Below, in pieces: positions 20,324 to 31,400 of a stretch of 64,000 bases of DNA. The position numbers and the translations under genes were made by a program. Under the pieces are notes generated by a model that worked only from the letters and a program-made list of their open reading frames with translations, made no database searches and was not told the origin of the DNA. This DNA comes from Ottelia alismoides (lineage: Eukaryota > Streptophyta > Magnoliopsida > Alismatales > Hydrocharitaceae). The stretch spans positions 682,001 to 746,000 of the forward strand of contig JAZKJV010000389.1 in the NCBI GenBank assembly GCA_037367405.1, in the 5' to 3' direction. The stretch's first letter is position 1. Each line of letters starts with the position of its first letter.

Positions 20324-21420
20324 GATGACAACCTTTTGTACATCCTTTCGTTTCATTATTTCTTCTTCCGTTTTATCATTCACCCCTTTTCCATGTGTGT
20401 GTATATATGCTATACTTAGGATGTGCTTTATCCTAAGTATAGGGGGTGGGGGGTGAATGATTTGTGTTGTTCCTATTCGTCCCGTTCATCACTCTTATGG
20501 TCGCATATACTTTGGGATACTCTACCATAAGTATAGGGGGTGATGTTGTTCATATCGTCTTTTTTGGTTTTTTTTTTCCGTTGAGTCTGTACAATCTTTG
20601 CATCGGTTTCCCCTTTTGTAAAGTCTTCTATACTTATGATTACTTGATCCTAAGTATAGGGGGGATTAACGACTTCTTTCCTCTTCGAGTCGTTGTAGCA
20701 TAGGAGTCTTTTCACTTTTCAATACTTAGCATGAGTTATGTCTTCCTTTGCCGCTCTCAGATTGCTATGAGGACATAGTTCGAGCTAAGTATAGGGGGTG
20801 ACGTATATATTATATATATACTTTAGACATAACTCGTACTTTTAAATACATTTAGTTTTGGAGATATGTATATAAATTCGTAAAATCCACTATGTGTGTA
20901 TATAGACTTTGATCACCTTCAAAAAAACAAACAAAAAATTACAAAAAAAAACAAAAAAAACAAAACAAAAAACAAAACAAAACAAAAAAACAAATAAAAC
21001 AAAAAAATCCTTGTATATACTTGTATATATTCTACTAACCCTTTTTCTTTTTTTGGAAAAAAAGTACAAAACCAAAAATCTATAAAAAGTTGCATAAAAA
21101 AACTCTTTTCACACGTGCATCATTTTTCCCTTTCTTTCCAAAAAACCATAAAAAGTTCAAAAATTAGAAAATGGTTTACAAAAATGCTCTCTTTTTGCAT
21201 TGTACATATTTCATGCATTTGCATGTGCATTTTTCAGGACGTATTGACATTTAAACTTAGTTTGAATAAAATTGAAGAATGTAGCTTAGTTTGGCCTTAA
21301 TCCAATTAATTTCATAGGAACCTTATAAGAATTTTCAAGTCCTAGTGACTTAATTCTTTGAGTCCATAAGACTATGTTCACATGTCTTCTTGATTAGTCA
21401 AAGTAGAACATTTAACAACA
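20324..21420 (+). other. H1 3' untranslated region
   Basis: Collinear with the A 3' UTR from 1811 to about 2940: hairpin array, AT palindrome, A/C-rich repeat (20918-21010), then the block with GACATTTAAACTTAGTTTG and CTTAATTCTTTGAGTCC. Homology ends near 21420. The later half, the purine tract and the 3' LTR of this element are missing here. Confidence 0.75.
20405..20840 (+). repeat. Array of CTATACTTAGG hairpins (element H1)
   Basis: First unit has perfect 12-bp arms, CTATACTTAGGA (20410-20421) and TCCTAAGTATAG (20431-20442), loop of nine. Further units lie near 20505/20530, 20628/20651 and 20722-20730/20784-20792. Right arms end in a G run. GAGTTATGTC (20733-20742) again faces GACATAACTC (20826-20835), as in element A. 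Confidence 0.85.
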
Positions 21421-21827
21421 CCACGTGAGAGCTTGACTTTTACCCATCATACGAACTTCCGGTCCATGAACCCATCACCAGTTCACCTATTCCCCTCCCT
21501 CCACATCTAGTCCAAGATCAAATAGCTTCATCTCTCATTCCTATTCACAAACCAATTACTTTCTTCACTATGTTAATAATATCACACATCTATCAAAGCC
21601 ATCAAGCATACTCCCACATCTTGGTCAGGATATCCATGTCGTACCAATGGTTTCATTGGGGTTTTCTGAACATGACTTTTGCACTCACACGTAATACTGG
21701 ATACTCTTGAAAATCTGAATTGTCGAGTTGGGATGCTAAACCAACTACATTTTGTAGGTCCACACCCATAGGTATGTTTCTTTTCTCTGCAATTTAATTC
21801 CATTTTCTTCTTCTTCTGGCATTAGAT
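21421..21827 (+). other. Stretch of unknown origin between H1 3' UTR and LTR2
   Basis: About 400 bases with no match that I can see to the other elements in the window and no convincing open frame. It could be the missing U3 of another LTR subfamily, a diverged 3' UTR, or host DNA. Confidence 0.4.
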
Positions 21828-22350
21828 ATCTGGGTTGTGCAATTTTACCATTTTATTGTACATATTGTATTTTTTTAAATATTTGTAAGTATTTTAGTAA
21901 TTATTTAAAGAAAAAATAAAAAAATAAAAATAAAAAACTAATTTCCTTATTTGACTATGTATATAATGTACCATATGTATATAGTATATGTATATAGTTG
22001 CTATTCTTAAATAACCACCACAAAAAATAAAAAAATTAACATTTTTTATTCAATTTAATTGAGTGAGGAAAATACACAAAATATTTTTTGTAAATAATTT
22101 TAACTTTATCTCATTTCTTTTTTTCCCTCCTATCTCTTATCTTCATTCAAAATTTCAAAAAAAAATTCAAACTCCATTCTCTATCTATTAATATGGCTCT
22201 CTCTCCGTAATTTCAACTTGATCAATCTTTGGTGAGTGGAGCTTTTTCTTAGAGAACTATCTTGTCGTAGAGAGGTGCCTAGCCTCCGAACCGTCCGGTG
22301 ACAGCGAGTGGGCTTTCGTCGGGGCGATCACGGTCTTTTCCGCTCCTAAG

Positions 22351-22710
22351 GTGAGATCCATCATTTTCTTCTTGTTTTTAATCTAGGATTAATCGTAGTT
22401 CTATTTTTTTTGCATTTTGATTTCATTGTCATTTTTCATCTAGATCTTAGAATCCATCACGATTTTTATCCACCTTCGATTCCGATTTTTCATCACTTTC
22501 TCGATCTCTCCATGTTCCTGTTCTAACTCGCACGATCTCTCACCTCTGACCACACACTATGGTCGGAGATCCGGTTCCATCCACCATTCTCCTCGAAACC
22601 GCACTTGTTCACGTCTTCCATTTTGATTTTGGGATCAAGCCGCCGTGCTCGCATCCTATTGTTTATAAATAAAAATAAAAAAATTTCTTTCTTTCTAACA
22701 TTTTTTACAG
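22351..22710 (+). other. Intron-like segment inside LTR2
   Basis: CTCCTAAG|GTGAGATCC to TTTTTTACAG|GATC, 360 bases, both splice signals kept. The inner hairpin is partly decayed (CTCTGACCAC/ATGGTCGGAG). Splicing not shown. Confidence 0.5.
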
Positions 22711-22849
22711 GATCAATAAAAAACATAAAAAAATTAAATAAATAAATTATAAAAAAATAGCTCTGCAATTTCTGTTTTTTAAAAAAATAAAAAAAGTTTT
22801 TTCTGTTCGTGTTTTAATAGAAAAACAAAAAACTAAAGAAATTTTGCGA

Positions 22850-23345
22850 CAGCGCTGACCCATCCTACAACTGCATCTCCGCCGCTCCCGACGGCCACCT
22901 GGATTGCCTCATGTACCACCGACCACACCTTCCCTTCGCCCGGATCGCCCACCGTCGACCGGCACCGCCGCCGCACTCCTCTACGACTGGGAGTGTGTCA
23001 CCCAATCTCTGCCAGAGCCACCGGGGTGACCACCGTACGCTCCTGGAGAGGAGCACCTCCCGACAGCCATCACCCCGTCACGTAGCAGCCCTTGTCCTTG
23101 ATCTGCGTCTCCTCCGTTCCCGTGCGGAGCCGCTGTTCCACCACCCGCGGCTCGCTCGAAGATCTTCCAGGACCCCCATCCTTCCATCGCACCGCCGTGA
23201 GGAGCTTCTTACAACCAACTGCTCGCCATCCAAGAATCACCCCACCTCACTGCCCCAACCGCCTATTGCTCCTTCGCGCGAGGCGCACCGCCAATACTAC
23301 GCCGTCATCCGCCGACCGGCCCCTTGAGCATGGAGGGAACGGGGG
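22850..23345 (+). other. GC-rich cassette in LTR2
   Basis: C-rich block at the usual cassette position, opening with GCGACAGCGCTGACCC. Open on several frames but without a recognisable protein and unlike the other cassettes. Confidence 0.65.
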
Positions 23346-24664
23346 CGGCAACTCCCCTTGGCCCTCCTACATGATAATAAACGAAGGGCAGAACAATAAC
23401 CCTAACAAATTTATTAAAAAATTTGAACAATTACATACAAGCCCCCGAAATTTCCAGATTTGCAAAAGAGACCCCTGCCAGAACATGCACATGAGGTACA
23501 CGTCTTTCCTTGGGTGAACTACAATTTCTCCCCCACATTTTATTTTCTGTTACTTTTTCATGTAAAAACTGTGATTAATTATGTTTAAGTCCTTGTTTTC
23601 CAGACAATTAATTTGTTTGTACTTTTAATTGAAGTAAATATTTTTTATTTGTCAATAAACTCTCCAAAATTCAAGTCAAGTTCCTGTCACTTGTTTCTTC
23701 ATTGTGTATAAATTTCATTACATTTTATCTTCATTTATTTAAAACATAAAAAATGTCATTTTCTCTTCCTCAAATTCAAAAATTCATAAAAGTTTGCATA
23801 TTGCCCCAAAAATTCCAAAAAAATTATGATTATTTCCTTTCATTGTCTTTTAGTTTTTGTGCAAATTTTCTGCATTAATTATTTTCAAAAACCCAAAAAA
23901 ATCAAAATTTCAAAAATCTTAGAAAAATCACGGAAAATTCTAGAAAAATCCAAAATTTGTGATTTCACTTCATGTTTGTATATATTTCTCTATATTTTAG
24001 CATAAAAATAGTCTCCAGGAGTTTTGGTCACTTAAATATTTTTAAGTTGCAAATTACTTTAGGCTGTGCACTGTCTCTCACTTTTGCCGCTATTTGATTT
24101 TTAGAAAAATACAAAAAACATATGAAAATTCTACAAAAATTCCTAAAAACATTTCAAATCCTTTAAAACCCCAAAACATTTTCTCTAGTTTTTTGAGCAT
24201 TTTTGATATAATTGAAAAATACAAAAAGATTGTGGTACACGTATTTCTTCCCTTGTGCATATCGTTCCTTATTTTTGAAAATAAAAAATTGCAAAAATTA
24301 AAATCACTAAAAATTTATAAATCAGAAGTAAAAAAATTAGAAATAAAAAAAATTAAAAAATTAAAAAGATAGAAAAATAAAAAAAACAAAGATAGTTTGC
24401 ATTCAAGATTCCCTTTTTCTTTTAATTGATTTTCATTTAGTTGAATAACCCTCGGGAATTGTAGCCTCCCTAAGTTCGATCCTGTTGTTATACATGTAAT
24501 TAAGTAGCAAAAATTTCTCTCGCTTCATCTTTCTCTTGTAATTAATTTTGTAGATTGAGAAGAAAAAATTGTTTGTTTGTTGCGGGATATTTGGGTTGCA
24601 ACGGCTTGTGCGCAATTAATTTCATATCTTTATTTAAAATCTCTCCAAAAAAACTCGCTCAACA

Positions 24665-26237
24665 GCCCTCCATCTTCTACCTCTAACTACCACCCTCCAC
24701 GCCAACCCTTGATTTTTACCTAATCCCCTTCGGATCACTCTATAAAAGCCCATCAAATTGGCCATCTCCAACTAACTCTTCCTGAACCAACTAACTCCTA
24801 AAACTCATTGCCGACCCATTACCTTCACCGCAGTCCTTTGCCTAACTCCTGTTGTGATAGGGCCAAAGGCACACGCCTCGTGGAAGGGTGATCATTGGAG
24901 GAAGGTTCCAAGGCTTCATCTTGGCCTTGCACTGTTGCAGTCGCAACATGGAACTCGGGGAAGCCGACCCGTTGAGCGACGACCAGCAGGATCGTACATC
25001 CTGCTATCCCCAAGTATTCCTTCATCCTTTGCACTTTTATTTCTCGACATATGTGCCTCAATTAGCATCATTAATTGCATCATTAGCTACCTTAATCACC
25101 CTTGTTAGATGCACCATCAAAATCCCTTTTCAAATTTGTTTCAATTCACTCCAAGTTGATCTTCCATCGCTTGCATTTTCATTGATACACATTTTCTGGA
25201 AACACATTTTTGATCTGCAAAAATTTATTTCTTTTAGGCCGATTCAAGCTAGATACGAGCATCAATCCTTCTTTTGTAGGTCCTTATTATCGTTGGAAAA
25301 AAGAATTCATCGTCTGGAGCATTAACTATCGAAGAAGATTCAATCTTAGATCAACTTCTAGGTAGCCGTTCAAGCTCCACCAAACGATCATCTTCTTCGA
25401 CATCCAACTGCCGTAGCTCTCCACCTCGAGGACCGCTCACCCGCAGGCGAGCTTGAGGGGTAGGAGACACCCCTCTAGACCTGCAGGAGGACAAAGCAAC
25501 CAATCCTTCAATGGGAGGAAATCGGAGAAGAAGCCACCAACGTTAGCTGCGAGAAATATTGAAGAACGGCTCAAGAACACCAGGAAGCGCAGGCTAGTGG
25601 CACGTGTCCAGATCGGACGGATCAGAAGCACCCATGCGTTCTCATCTCTGCTGTCAATTGCGAAATGGTGGAAAATTGCGTCTTAAACTCAACCACATTC
25701 CAGAATTTATTCTCGCTCCAGAGTCAGAAATTACATTTTGGTCCCCGTGTAGGGACCTAAGTGTAATAATTCTAGTTTTCTTTGTAATTTAGTCCCTGTT
25801 AGGGACCCATTTGTAACAAAACAAAACTTTTCTTTTTGCACTTATACGCCTGTACTGAAGATTGTTTTGGACTTAATTTTTGTTGTATTTTTCCTCAAAT
25901 TTTCTAGGGTAGTTACAAAACTACCCTAGCGAAGATTCTTATTATTTTTCGTGAATTTTTGTCGTATATTTTTCTCGATTTGATTTTTGTAACATCATGT
26001 CAATTTTGAGTCTTTTCTTGAGCTTTGTTGTAATTTCAAAAAAGGAAGAATAAATTCTCGAGATTCTTTCTTTCCTTGAAAATCACAATATGGTTATTCT
26101 GCCTCCTCGAGTTCAACCCAGGGGAACTTATCTGGATAATAGTTAGTTTAAGGGATTAAAATAGGAGAGAATATTATTTGTTCGTCTTTTCTCTCCTTCC
26201 CTCTCCTATTTTAATCCTGATTTTTGTTTGATCAACA
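24665..26237 (+). repeat. LTR-like fragment J, plus strand
   Basis: Follows directly on LTR2. It has a TATA box CTATAAAAGCCC (24740-24751), a GC-richer part (24800-25640), an AT-rich part, and near 26100 the string CTGCCTCCTCGAGTTCAACC, a version of the motif at the 3' side of every Athila LTR here. The likely end is GATCAACA at 26237. No U3 is visible. So I read it as the R-U5 part of another LTR subfamily, cut by LTR2. No coding region recognised. Confidence 0.5.
24740..24751 (+). promoter_or_regulatory. TATA box of LTR fragment J
   Basis: CTATAAAAGCCC, a good plant TATA box, in an LTR-like context. Confidence 0.45.
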
Positions 26238-27455
26238 CGTCTTCTGTTTTAGCGATTGTTCCCTACAATCGACATCTTCTTTGATTAATTAACTTCTAGC
26301 AAAAGCTACGTTATCATGGACCAGGATCTTCCCTTCTTTCCAGGCAGAGGTGAAGTTGGCAGAGGGGGATGGGGTTGTGGAGAAGGGAAGGTGATGACGG
26401 AGGGGGTTGGAGACGGTGATTGGTGTTTGGTGGAGCTTGTAGGATGGTTGGTGGCCGGTGATCTGTGTTGTGTGCGGTGAGAAAAATCGAAAGAAAATGA
26501 AGTGAAGCCAAGGGAAGGAGGTACTGGATATCAGAAGAGGAAGATGACGGATGGGGAGGCTTGGGTTGAGCATTAGGAGATGATCGAGTCATCTCCCTGC
26601 ATGCTCAGCCTAGGGCACAGAGCTTAGCAGTGGTGGGACCACCACGACTTGGTTAGAGACCATGGGTCGACACCTGGGTGAAAAGGTAGTCGTCGCCTCG
26701 CCAATATCTCCCTCTGTTGTCACCGGAGGGGCGATGGATTGGTAGACAAGGAATGGAGGGATGGCGGAGGGGTGTGATTTATAGGTTGTGGAGCTCGGAG
26801 GTTACACGGTGTTGATGGGTTTTTGAACGGGTGTAATGACGGCTCGGGATGAAGGCGAGGGATGATGGGGGTTATGCGGGGATGGCAGAGGATCATGTTT
26901 CATGGTGATGGCGTTACTACTCGGAGAAGGTGGCTGATGTGGCCTCCAAAATAGGAAGCGGGAGGAGCAGCGGTGAGGCATAACGCCTGGGGGCGGTGCG
27001 CTTTGAGGAAAATGAAAAAATAAAGAAAAATATAAAAGAAATAAAAGGAAGCAAAATTTAGAAAAAGTCAAAACATGAAAGTTGTAGATCTTGATGAGAT
27101 CTAAGATAAAAGGCCAAAAGAGGTCATTTGTACAATAGAATATTTTTGAGTATATTTTTAAAGGGATAAAAACACAATCTTTTTAGTTTTGAGATGTTTT
27201 TGTATTTTTCATCTCTTTTAAAGGTTTGGGAAATTATAGGAAATTAATTAACCTAATTTTTATGGAGGTTTTAATAAGACAGAAAATAAAGGAGGAGGTT
27301 AGTAACTAAATACACTAAATATAGTTAGAATATAGGTTAATTATACACAGTTTATATACAAGATAATAATAAGGAATTATCAGTGATTTTTATTGAATTA
27401 TTTAAGAAAGGAGTTTAATATGTAGATTTTAATATTATGAATATGAGACTCATCA
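26238..27455 (-). repeat. LTR fragment K, minus strand
   Basis: On the minus strand it starts at 27455 with TGATGAGTCTCATATTCAT, close to the start of LTR D. It contains the hairpin motif TAGATCT-CATCA-AGATCTA (27084-27102), a TATA box CCTATAAATC at about 26777-26787, and a C-rich block beyond it. The U5 is not recognisable. The left limit is uncertain; the piece faces fragment J in opposite orientation. Confidence 0.6.
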
Positions 27456-27635
27456 CTTGCATGTGTAAAAAAAAGAAAAGAAAAGAAAAAAAGAGTAGAT
27501 CACTTGGTGATCTACCCCTCCTCCATCCTTCCATCTTTGTAATTCCATCACAGTGCATACACATCTCCGCTCCCACATCTCCATCGTCTCTAACCTTAAC
27601 CAAAACACACGTCCCCCAACCGAAATTCCATATCC

Positions 27636-27810
27636 AATACTTAGGTTATTTTCATCCTAAGTATAGGGGGACCCGACTCAATCAACCTTCCCTCTTCCCG
27701 TCGTCTTATAGTTAGGTCATTCTTGACCTAAGTATAGGGGAACTCCTTAGTCATTTACGCTATATCATCTTATGCTATGAGGACATAGCAAAAGTTAAGT
27801 ATAGGGGGTA
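27636..27810 (+). repeat. Array of CTATACTTAGG-type hairpins (element C)
   Basis: ATACTTAGG (27638-27646)/CCTAAGTAT (27656-27664) followed by AGGGGG; TTAGGTCA (27712-27719) facing TGACCTAA from 27724, followed by AGGGG; a third purine arm AAGTATAGGGGG near 27796-27808. Same arrangement as in A, H1 and H, in a different subfamily. Confidence 0.8.
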
Positions 27811-28004
27811 TACCGTATATACTGTATATATATTTTAGCCATAGCTCGTATTTTAAAATTTGTGAATTCTTTTGGGTTAGAGTTTAATTTTACATGTGAA
27901 CTGATTTTTGTAAAATTTTTGTGTAAGACATTGAGGACTAACTTTTTGTAAATAAAATTAACTTTATTAAAAAATCCCATAAAAATCTAAAAATTGAAAA
28001 TTTT

Positions 28005-28200
28005 CTCTGTTAGAGACTCTGACTACTAGGCTTAAAAATGAGTAACTACTCTTCAATGAGGGAACTACGGTTCCCCTTAATATAGTGGGTGGTTTAGAGG
28101 ACATTGTATATGGCCCCATCCTCAAGTAACAGGTAGCCGTATTTTTACAGTCTGTACATACAAGCAGACTGGCTGGAAGTAGATGAAACTATTCTTATGA
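28005..28200 (+). other. Leader-like block inside the 3' UTR of element C
   Basis: GTGGGTGGTTTAGAGGACA, AGTAACAGGTAGCCG and CAGTCTGTACATACAAGC match the leader of element H at about 48800-48970 (GTGGGTGGTTTAAAGGACA and so on), which lies between PBS and gag. Here it lies between the hairpins and the purine tract. This points to a rearranged element. Confidence 0.65.
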
Positions 28201-29511
28201 GCTTGGGCCAACCATTATCTCTTTGAAGAATTTAAAAAAATTGCAAAAACTAAGAAGCACAAATAATTTCACTAACTCTGGAGTTGGTGTATTCTTGACA
28301 CATTCACTATCACTCAAGATTTGAGGATTTGAAGACACTTGATTTCTGAGATCTTGAGAGACCGAGTTAACCAGCCTTAGTCATTAGGGTTTTGAAATTT
28401 ATTAATCCACACTTCCCTATTTTAAGGATTTGAGCACTATATTGCACTATTCATCTCTACCTTCTAAAGAATATGATCAACACATTACTTTCACAACTGC
28501 ATGATTGATGAGATGAGTTGAGTTATCACTAGAGGAACTGGGACTAGTGATTTGAGTCTAGACCCGATTTAATGATGCTCGAGGATGGAATAAAGTTGAT
28601 GAAGCCTTTAAGAAACATGAGTGTCACCAAACCATAGACTTTGTGTGAATAAGTCCACATGTTATTGTTTGATATTTACCTATGTGCCAAGTTGTGATGA
28701 AACCTAATTAAATTGTTGATCAGTGTACATCAACTTTTGGTAAAAGTAGTAGAGCTAGCCAAACATTGAAATAAAATTCGAGAGAAGTTCTCTAAAAGAA
28801 AATCTCTATCATTACAAATACAAATTCTATGAGCTTCCACCAAAGGCGAGCGCTTCCAATCATTTCAAAGTGCCCTCTTGGACCAAATGATATTAGGACC
28901 AAGGAGTTGGGCTAGCACCAAAATAGGGCTCTACATCGTATAGTGATAAGTCTGGGTGTCGAAGGTATCTTAGATACTCAAAAGAGACACACCCCGGTGT
29001 ACTCCTAGGAAAACAAGTGCAGACGACTCTGAATTATATTGACAAACACATTGATTAACAAACAAAAAATATGCATGTGTTGAGTAACAAGGCACTCGAG
29101 AGGCCCCTTATTTCAATGCGAGGGAGAGAAAAATATACACAATCCTATGCCCCCATGATTCGGCCATCCTCTACACTTTCAAGTCTGACAAACTAATGAG
29201 ATGACTAATTGAAGTAGGAATCCACTTATTCCCTAGAGTTGAGGACTAGGTCTAGATAAGAGTCTCCTGGACTGGAACCTTTGGTGACATCTCGACTCGA
29301 CTCTCAAGATTGCAGTACACTAATTGTCATATTTTTATATTTTATGTACAAACAGAGAGTCTGATAATTAGAGAAGTTGGATTCCTTTAGACTAGAACAT
29401 GGTTGAGCCCAGAATTCTAGGATCACTCAAATTGATGGTTTTCCGATGAATTGAGCCTTGAAAATTAACATGCATTGTCAGGAATTAATCTGACTCCTTT
29501 ATTATTTAGAA

Positions 29512-29545
29512 GCTCGAGGACGAGCATAGCTTAAGTATAAGGGTA
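29512..29545 (+). promoter_or_regulatory. Stem and polypurine tract of element C/D
   Basis: Stem GCTCG (29512-29516), loop AGGA, CGAGC (29521-29525), then TAAGTATAAGGGTA up to the LTR start at 29546. The motif with GAGGACGAGC before the purine tract is shared with element H (54231-54264). Confidence 0.75.
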
Positions 29546-31400
29546 TGATGAATCTCATATACATCATGCTAAAATCCATTTATTATTCTCCTAACTTAAA
29601 CAATTTAATAAAAACACTATTTAATTCATTATTGTTAACTATTCTTATATTGTATATAATTAACATGTATTCTCTGTATAATCTAATTCTAATTTATTGT
29701 ACTAAATACCAACGTTTTCTTTATTTTTATAAATGATTAAAAATTATGCAAAATTAGCTTAATTATTGTATATATTTATTTTTGTTTCAAAAAGAAATTA
29801 AAAAGATAAAAAATATAAACCCTTAAAATAAGTGTTTTTAAGTCTTTAAAATGCTTGCAAAAATGCTCCTTTGTACAATTGACCTTTTTTGAGTTTTGTG
29901 TCAATATAAAACTTGTAGATCTCATCGAGATATACAACTTTCATGTTTTGACTTTTTGTTGATTCTTCTTCCTACTATTTCTTTCTTACTTTTCTTTGTT
30001 TTTATCATTTTTTATTTTTCTGGAGTAGCCGCATGGTACTCTTTGGAACCGCCACATGGCCGCATCTCCTTGCGCCACCCGATCGCATCCAGAGTCGTTG
30101 GATCTCCTCTCCCCCACCTCAATCTCCACCGTCCATCCCTTGCTCACCCTCAGCCATCTGATCACCTCCCCGCTGCACATCTCCACCTTTCCTTGGTGCC
30201 TAAATCCCAGCCGCCCTATCTAACTGCATCTAGTGACTCACAATCTTCCACATCACCTCTCTTTTTCCCTCCGTTTGATGCACCCCCGGTTTTCCATCCA
30301 AATCAATAGCCTCTACCTTGATCTCCACCACTCGATCAGATAATAAGATCTGATGTATGTCGCCCGCCTGTGCCTTAATCTTGGCTGTTGGATCTCTTGA
30401 TCCAACGGCTAGGACTTCATATTCTACCTCTCTCAACCCCCTCCCCGTCCGTTATGAGCGCCACCTCTCCTCCCCCTTCCTTTTCTAGCACCCACTCCAG
30501 CTACCCTCTCCAATCCCTAACGGTCGTCCGACGAAGCCCTGAGCTCTGTCCTCTTCGTGAACCCTTCATGGCCACGGAAGCGTGCATGTCATGTGAGTAA
30601 TGGATGGTTGGGATGTGGCGTGGGAGATCTGATGCGATGGCCTTTATTTGGGCATGAATCAATAGCTATGATGTGATCTTGGGATGGTGTTCTAGATCCA
30701 ACGCTTATGAAGCCCGATGGAAGAACTGGGAAGAAGGTGACTCTAGATGAGCTTGATTCGATTAGATCTTCGTCGAGCTGCCTTAGATCTGGTATCTACT
30801 ATATCCGATAGGTTCATGCTGAATTTCCTAGTCTATCTGAAGTGAAAACTCGATCCAGATCCCATTGATCGTGGATCTAGAGCTCAAGTTCCTATGCACC
30901 TGCAACTCAACCTCCAAACCTTACATCCAGCTCCAGAATGCATCCCTACCACCTGGAATTTATTGGATACTCGGAGGTGATGCTCCCTCCATGATTATTG
31001 AAAAAAAACAATCAAAAAATGGAGGTGAATGTGTTGATCTCTGTAAGGGTGATGGAATGAGATCAAGAGCTCATATCCATGATAGATCTGAGTGATCATA
31101 TGGTGGAATAAGGTGGAGAAATGATGTGCGAAGCATAAGGGATGATCGGAATGGGTTGCACAAGTGAAGATGACCTCCGATATATTTGATCGGAGCTCCT
31201 TCCTATCTTACCTAACTTAGCAACGTCGGGAAGAGAGGCTAGGGTCTGGACAATAATGCGCGAGGGTTCCCTCTCACAGATAGTCTAGTTATGCCTATCC
31301 GCACCCTCTTTCTCCTGACTGACCTTCCCCGTCTAACTAGAAATATAAGCGGGAAGCGAGAATGCTATTTGCACTCTTTCCCTTAAATGGGGGAAGAACT
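29546..31400 (+). repeat. LTR D (3' LTR of element C; right end uncertain)
   Basis: Starts TGATGAATCTCATATACATC after the purine tract. AT-rich U3, hairpin motif CTTGTAGATCTC-ATC-GAGATATACAAC (29912-29938), then a C-rich block (about 30020-30600) with the inverted repeat GTTGGATC-TCTT-GATCCAAC (30387-30406). Beyond about 31100 homology is unclear and the sequence passes into the minus-strand LTR L. No U5 motif found, so the LTR is probably cut. Open frames in it show no known domain. Confidence 0.65.

Larger units (their letters stand above)
21828..24664 (+). repeat. 5'-truncated LTR (LTR2)
   Basis: Joins LTR homology at GGGTTGTGCAATTTTACC (matching LTR B near 8173) and ends ACTCGCTCAACA. 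Compared with B about 650 bases of U3 are missing at the left. It has a mutated TATA (CTATTAATATGG, about 22188), donor AAG|GTGAG at 22351, acceptor TTTTTTACAG ending 22710, a GC cassette (22850-23345) and the usual U5. Same subfamily as LTR S. It may be what remains of a 3' LTR or a solo LTR. Confidence 0.85.
27456..29531 (+). other. 3' untranslated region of element C
   Basis: Non-coding part before the purine tract at 29532. It starts in mid-element after LTR K, holds a hairpin array (27636-27810) and the conserved AT palindrome and TTTTAGCCATAGCTCG string, then a leader-like block (28005-28200) out of place, then 3' UTR sequence up to the stem GCTCG-AGGA-CGAGC (29512-29525). No gene seen. 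Confidence 0.65.

Noticed and set aside
26289..27071. Pro/Ser/His-rich minus-strand frames that look like a plant gene exon
   Set aside because: They lie in the C-rich block of the minus-strand LTR K. There are two overlapping phases and no domain or splice pattern.
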